From assembly GCF_900116375.1 (NCBI RefSeq), contig NZ_UETB01000011.1, forward strand, positions 1 to 64,000: a stretch of 64,000 bases of DNA, read 5' to 3'. Below are positions 61,705 through 64,000 of this stretch, piece after piece; the first letter of the stretch is position 1, and the number at the start of each line of letters is the position of its first letter. The DNA is from Georgenia satyanarayanai. GTDB lineage: Bacteria > Actinomycetota > Actinomycetes > Actinomycetales > Actinomycetaceae. The notes below the pieces were generated by a model, which saw only the letters and a list, made by a program, of their open reading frames with translations, did not search any database and had not been told where the DNA came from. The translations under genes and the position numbers were made by a program.

Positions 61705-63060
61705 TCACCCCGCGTGGGGAAGCGGCGGCGGTGCCGAGTCGTAGACGTGACCGGTGGGTGTGCGGGTGCGGATGACCGGCCCGGCCCGGGGAGCGCCCGG
61801 ACTGCCCCGGCTGAGGGGGAGTGAGCTCCAGCCGGGCGCCGCCTTGTCCTGGTTGCACCGCTCGCACCGGCCGCCGAGGTTCTCCTCCGCGGTCTCCCCG
61901 CCCGTGGCGTGGTCGACGACGTGGTCGATGTGCCGCACCGGTGCGTCGCACCACGGGGTGCGGCACCGACCCGCGTCCCGGGTGGCGACGTAGCGCGCCA
62001 GTCCGGGTGGGGCGTGGCGGGCACGGCTCTCCATGGCGACGAGGTGGCCGGCCGGATCGGTGAACAGACGGCGGACCCACGCCCCGCAGCCACCCTCGTC
62101 GGTGAGGGTGCGACGCAGGAGGTCCCGGGCCCAGCCCGCGGGGACCGTGCCGTGCTCGGGCACGGAGGCGGGCTCGTCGCTCCCGGCCAGGGACTGGTCG
62201 ATCATGACGAGCTGGAGCTCGACCCGTGCGGGGACCTGGGCGTCACTGCCGGTGAGGCGCGCGACGAGCGTGTCCGCCATGACCTGCCCGCGCCCGCGCT
62301 CGTCCCCCGCCGCGCGTGCGGAGTCCGCCGCGGCGCCGAGCGAGGCGTGTGCGGCCACCGCCTGGGCGACCGGCAGCAGGGCGGTGAGGTAGGCCATCGT
62401 GTCCGGTGCGGGCCGGATGCTGATGAAGCGCTCACGCTCGGCCCGGGCCGCGCGGTCCACGACGCTGTGCGGGTCGAGCCGGTAGGCGAGGCGCTTGGCC
62501 TCGGCGACGAGCTGACGGTCGCCCATCTCGGCCACCCGGGACGGGTCCTCCCACAGCTCGGCGTCGAGCGCGCGGCGCTCCTCGGCCCCCAGGCAGATGG
62601 TCTCCCTCACGAGGAGGGTGGCCCGCCACTCACTGAGCTCGCCGCGGCGGAGCGCCGCGAGGGTGCACGGCATGTCCTCCCGCAACGCCCGCGCCATGCC
62701 GAGGTGGCGGCCACCGTGGTGCGGGGACAGGCGGCGGGCGAGGGCCACCTCGCTCGCCAGCCCGCGGCCCCGGCGGTCGGCTGCGACGCCGGCCGTCTGC
62801 TCGGCGTCCAGCCGCAGGCGCGACAGGTGGGCCGTGACCGCCACCTGCGCCCCCGCCGTCGCAGCCTTGAGGTCCTCCAGCTCGCGCACCAGGTCGATGC
62901 ACTCGGCCTCGGTGAGCCCGGGCCGCTCGCCGTCCACCCGGTCCGCCACCACCAGGGCCGGGTCCAGCCCCTCGAGCAGGCGCCTCATCGCGCCGACGTC
63001 GGCCGCGCGCAGCGCCGCCACGGGCGGTGTGCCGGGGCCGGACGGGTCGGTGCTGGACAT
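61705..63060 (-). CDS. DUF222/HNH endonuclease domain protein (13E12 repeat family)
   Basis: 451 residues: a helical DUF222 domain (about 30-310) and a C-terminal HNH motif where CRTPWC, DHVVDHATGG and CERCNQDKAAPGW give zinc Cys pairs and the catalytic HH-N-H. This family (REP13E12 in M. tuberculosis) is present in many copies in actinobacterial genomes, with an uncertain function. No inverted repeats or transposase flank it here. It lies just before purL, on the opposite strand. The start ATG 63060 has no strong ribosome site. Confidence 0.88.
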   Translation of the reverse strand: MSSTDPSGPGTPPVAALRAADVGAMRRLLEGLDPALVVADRVDGERPGLTEAECIDLVRELEDLKAATAGAQVAVTAHLSRLRLDAEQTAGVAADRRGRGLASEVALARRLSPHHGGRHLGMARALREDMPCTLAALRRGELSEWRATLLVRETICLGAEERRALDAELWEDPSRVAEMGDRQLVAEAKRLAYRLDPHSVVDRAARAERERFISIRPAPDTMAYLTALLPVAQAVAAHASLGAAADSARAAGDERGRGQVMADTLVARLTGSDAQVPARVELQLVMIDQSLAGSDEPASVPEHGTVPAGWARDLLRRTLTDEGGCGAWVRRLFTDPAGHLVAMESRARHAPPGLARYVATRDAGRCRTPWCDAPVRHIDHVVDHATGGETAEENLGGRCERCNQDKAAPGWSSLPLSRGSPGAPRAGPVIRTRTPTGHVYDSAPPPLPHAG

Positions 63061-63192
63061 GGTTCCAGGCTAGGTGCGACCACCGACATTCCCGCGACAT
63101 ACCGCTGAAAAGTTCCCCTCAGGCTGTGGGCGGGGCGCCCCCGGGCCAAGCCTGTGGAGCAACCTGCCCCCCGCCCACACCGGCAGGTCCGC

Positions 63193-63206
63193 CAGGTGGC
63201 CACCTG
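63193..63206. promoter_or_regulatory. 14-bp palindrome upstream of purL
   Basis: CAGGTGG and CCACCTG are contiguous perfect 7-bp arms, 69 nt before the purL start. A TAGATT hexamer (63229-63234) 23 bp further is a plausible -10, so the palindrome would sit at the -35 region and could be an operator. Confidence 0.35.
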
Positions 63207-63275
63207 CGCCGCGCTCCCTGAGGGGCTGTAGATTGTCCGCCGTGCATGCCTTTACCGTCCTGTTACGGGGCACCG

Positions 63276-64000
63276 ATGTCTGACGAGCAGCGGTCCGACA
63301 CCGTCGCGCACGCCGCGGCCACACCGGACCACACCCTCCCCTACCGGGACCTGGGCCTCAAGGACGACGAGTACGCCCGGATCGTGGAGATCCTCGACCG
63401 CCGCCCCACGGCCGCCGAGCTCGCCATGTACTCGGTGATGTGGTCCGAGCACTGCTCGTACAAGTCCTCCAAGACCCACCTGCGGCAGTTCGGTGAGAAG
63501 ACCACCGAGGCGATGCGCGAGCACCTGCTCGTCGGGATCGGCGAGAACGCCGGCGTCGTTGACATCGGGGACGGCTGGGCGGTGACCTTCAAGGTCGAGT
63601 CCCACAACCACCCGAGCTTCGTCGAGCCCCACCAGGGCGCCGCCACCGGCGTCGGCGGCATCGTCCGCGACATCATCTCCATGGGTGCGCGGCCCGTGGC
63701 CGTCATGGACCAGCTGCGCTTCGGGGCGATCGACCACCCCGACACCGCGCGCGTCGTCCACGGCGTCGTCTCCGGCGTCGGCTTCTACGGCAACTGCCTG
63801 GGCCTGCCCAACATCGGCGGCGAGACCGAGTTCGACGCCTCCTACCAGACCAACCCGCTCGTCAACGCCCTGTGCGTGGGCGTGCTGCGCCACGAGGACA
63901 TCCACCTCGCCAACGCCTCCGGCGTCGGCAACCAGGTGGTCCTCTTCGGGGCGCGCACCGGCGGCGACGGCATCGGCGGCGCCTCGATCCTCGCGAGCGA
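63276..64000 (+). CDS. purL: Phosphoribosylformylglycinamidine synthase subunit PurL (3' truncated by window)
   Basis: The first 241 residues of PurL (small actinobacterial type, usually ~750): [14 protein letters not shown], then the [24 protein letters not shown] motif in parts, [30 protein letters not shown] and [21 protein letters not shown]. It makes FGAM from FGAR with PurQ ammonia and PurS. ATG 63276 follows a weak ACGGGG. Its usual partners purSQ are about 10.7 kb upstream, with the ald, EamA, fatty-acid and HNH genes in between. The frame remains open at 64000. Confidence 0.95.
   Translation, partial: MSDEQRSDTVAHAAATPDHTLPYRDLGLKDDEYARIVEILDRRPTAAELAMYSVMWSEHCSYKSSKTHLRQFGEKTTEAMREHLLVGIGENAGVVDIGDGWAVTFKVESHNHPSFVEPHQGAATGVGGIVRDIISMGARPVAVMDQLRFGAIDHPDTARVVHGVVSGVGFYGNCLGLPNIGGETEFDASYQTNPLVNALCVGVLRHEDIHLANASGVGNQVVLFGARTGGDGIGGASILAS

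Noticed and set aside
61705-63060. DUF222/HNH gene as an active mobile element or homing endonuclease
   Set aside because: No terminal repeats, target duplication, intron or intein context is seen, and the family is a common dispersed actinobacterial gene.

Overview
This window is chromosomal DNA from a very GC-rich actinobacterium. The evidence is GTG/TTG starts, frequent 1-4 nt gene overlaps, HAIR operators for HspR, a dnaK-grpE-dnaJ-hspR operon, purSQ, an LppM-type lipoprotein, GAF-ANTAR and STAS/SpoIIE regulators, and a DUF222/HNH gene. The gene set fits the Micrococcales (Intrasporangiaceae/Ornithinimicrobiaceae-like), but the exact genus is inference. No rRNA, tRNA, CRISPR array, prophage or insertion sequence was seen. 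The sequence is almost continuously coding, and the only gene-free stretch over 300 bases (53694-54127) contains a tandem glycine riboswitch.

Region by region. 1-9.5 kb: the end of an unknown gene; a short-chain dehydrogenase overlapping a GH65 glycoside phosphorylase/hydrolase; an MFS exporter; a stress-signalling group (GAF-ANTAR, STAS, anti-sigma ATPase); small enzymes; and a recently duplicated pair of membrane-anchored proteins. 9.5-18 kb: a sulfonate/taurine-type ABC importer, GrpB-like, DinB-like and NUDIX proteins, an amino-acid permease, a secreted alkaline phosphatase and a lipoprotein. 18.2-22.9 kb: an ABC-2 exporter with its own NarL-type two-component system, preceded by a 24-bp perfect palindrome. 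22.9-27 kb: the heat-shock operon, with two HAIR boxes laid over a SigH/SigR-type and a housekeeping-type promoter. 27-42 kb: a GYGQQ-repeat membrane protein, a prolyl oligopeptidase, an orphan antitoxin-like protein, an amidase, clpB under one HAIR box, a tandem-repeat stem-loop, a serine hydrolase, patatin, xth and pyrE (divergent with only 33 bp between start codons), LemA, an SpoU methyltransferase and fba.

42-45.1 kb: a partner-switching module, made of a fused PAS-SpoIIE phosphatase/anti-sigma kinase with an STAS antagonist on each side. 45.2-64 kb: purine biosynthesis (purA, purD, purC, purS, purQ, purL), interrupted by a DUF2249 protein, an LppM-like lipoprotein, a fatty-acid desaturase, alanine dehydrogenase, a riboswitch-controlled EamA transporter and a fatty-acid block (HtdX-, FabG4-, FadA2- and FadE5-like proteins plus a TetR regulator). 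That block resembles the Mycobacterium tuberculosis Rv0241c-Rv0244c locus.

Three themes stand out. Proteostasis: HspR represses its own operon and clpB. Stress signalling: two sets of partner-switching components lie in the window with no sigma factor in sight. Nitrogen and one-carbon metabolism: a gcvT-class tandem glycine riboswitch appears to control a drug/metabolite-family transporter and sits divergently from alanine dehydrogenase. The non-coding highlights are that riboswitch, the layered heat-shock promoters, a perfect 56-bp palindrome related to the stem-loop downstream of clpB, and a set of probable leaderless promoters (TANNNT 6-8 nt before the start codon).
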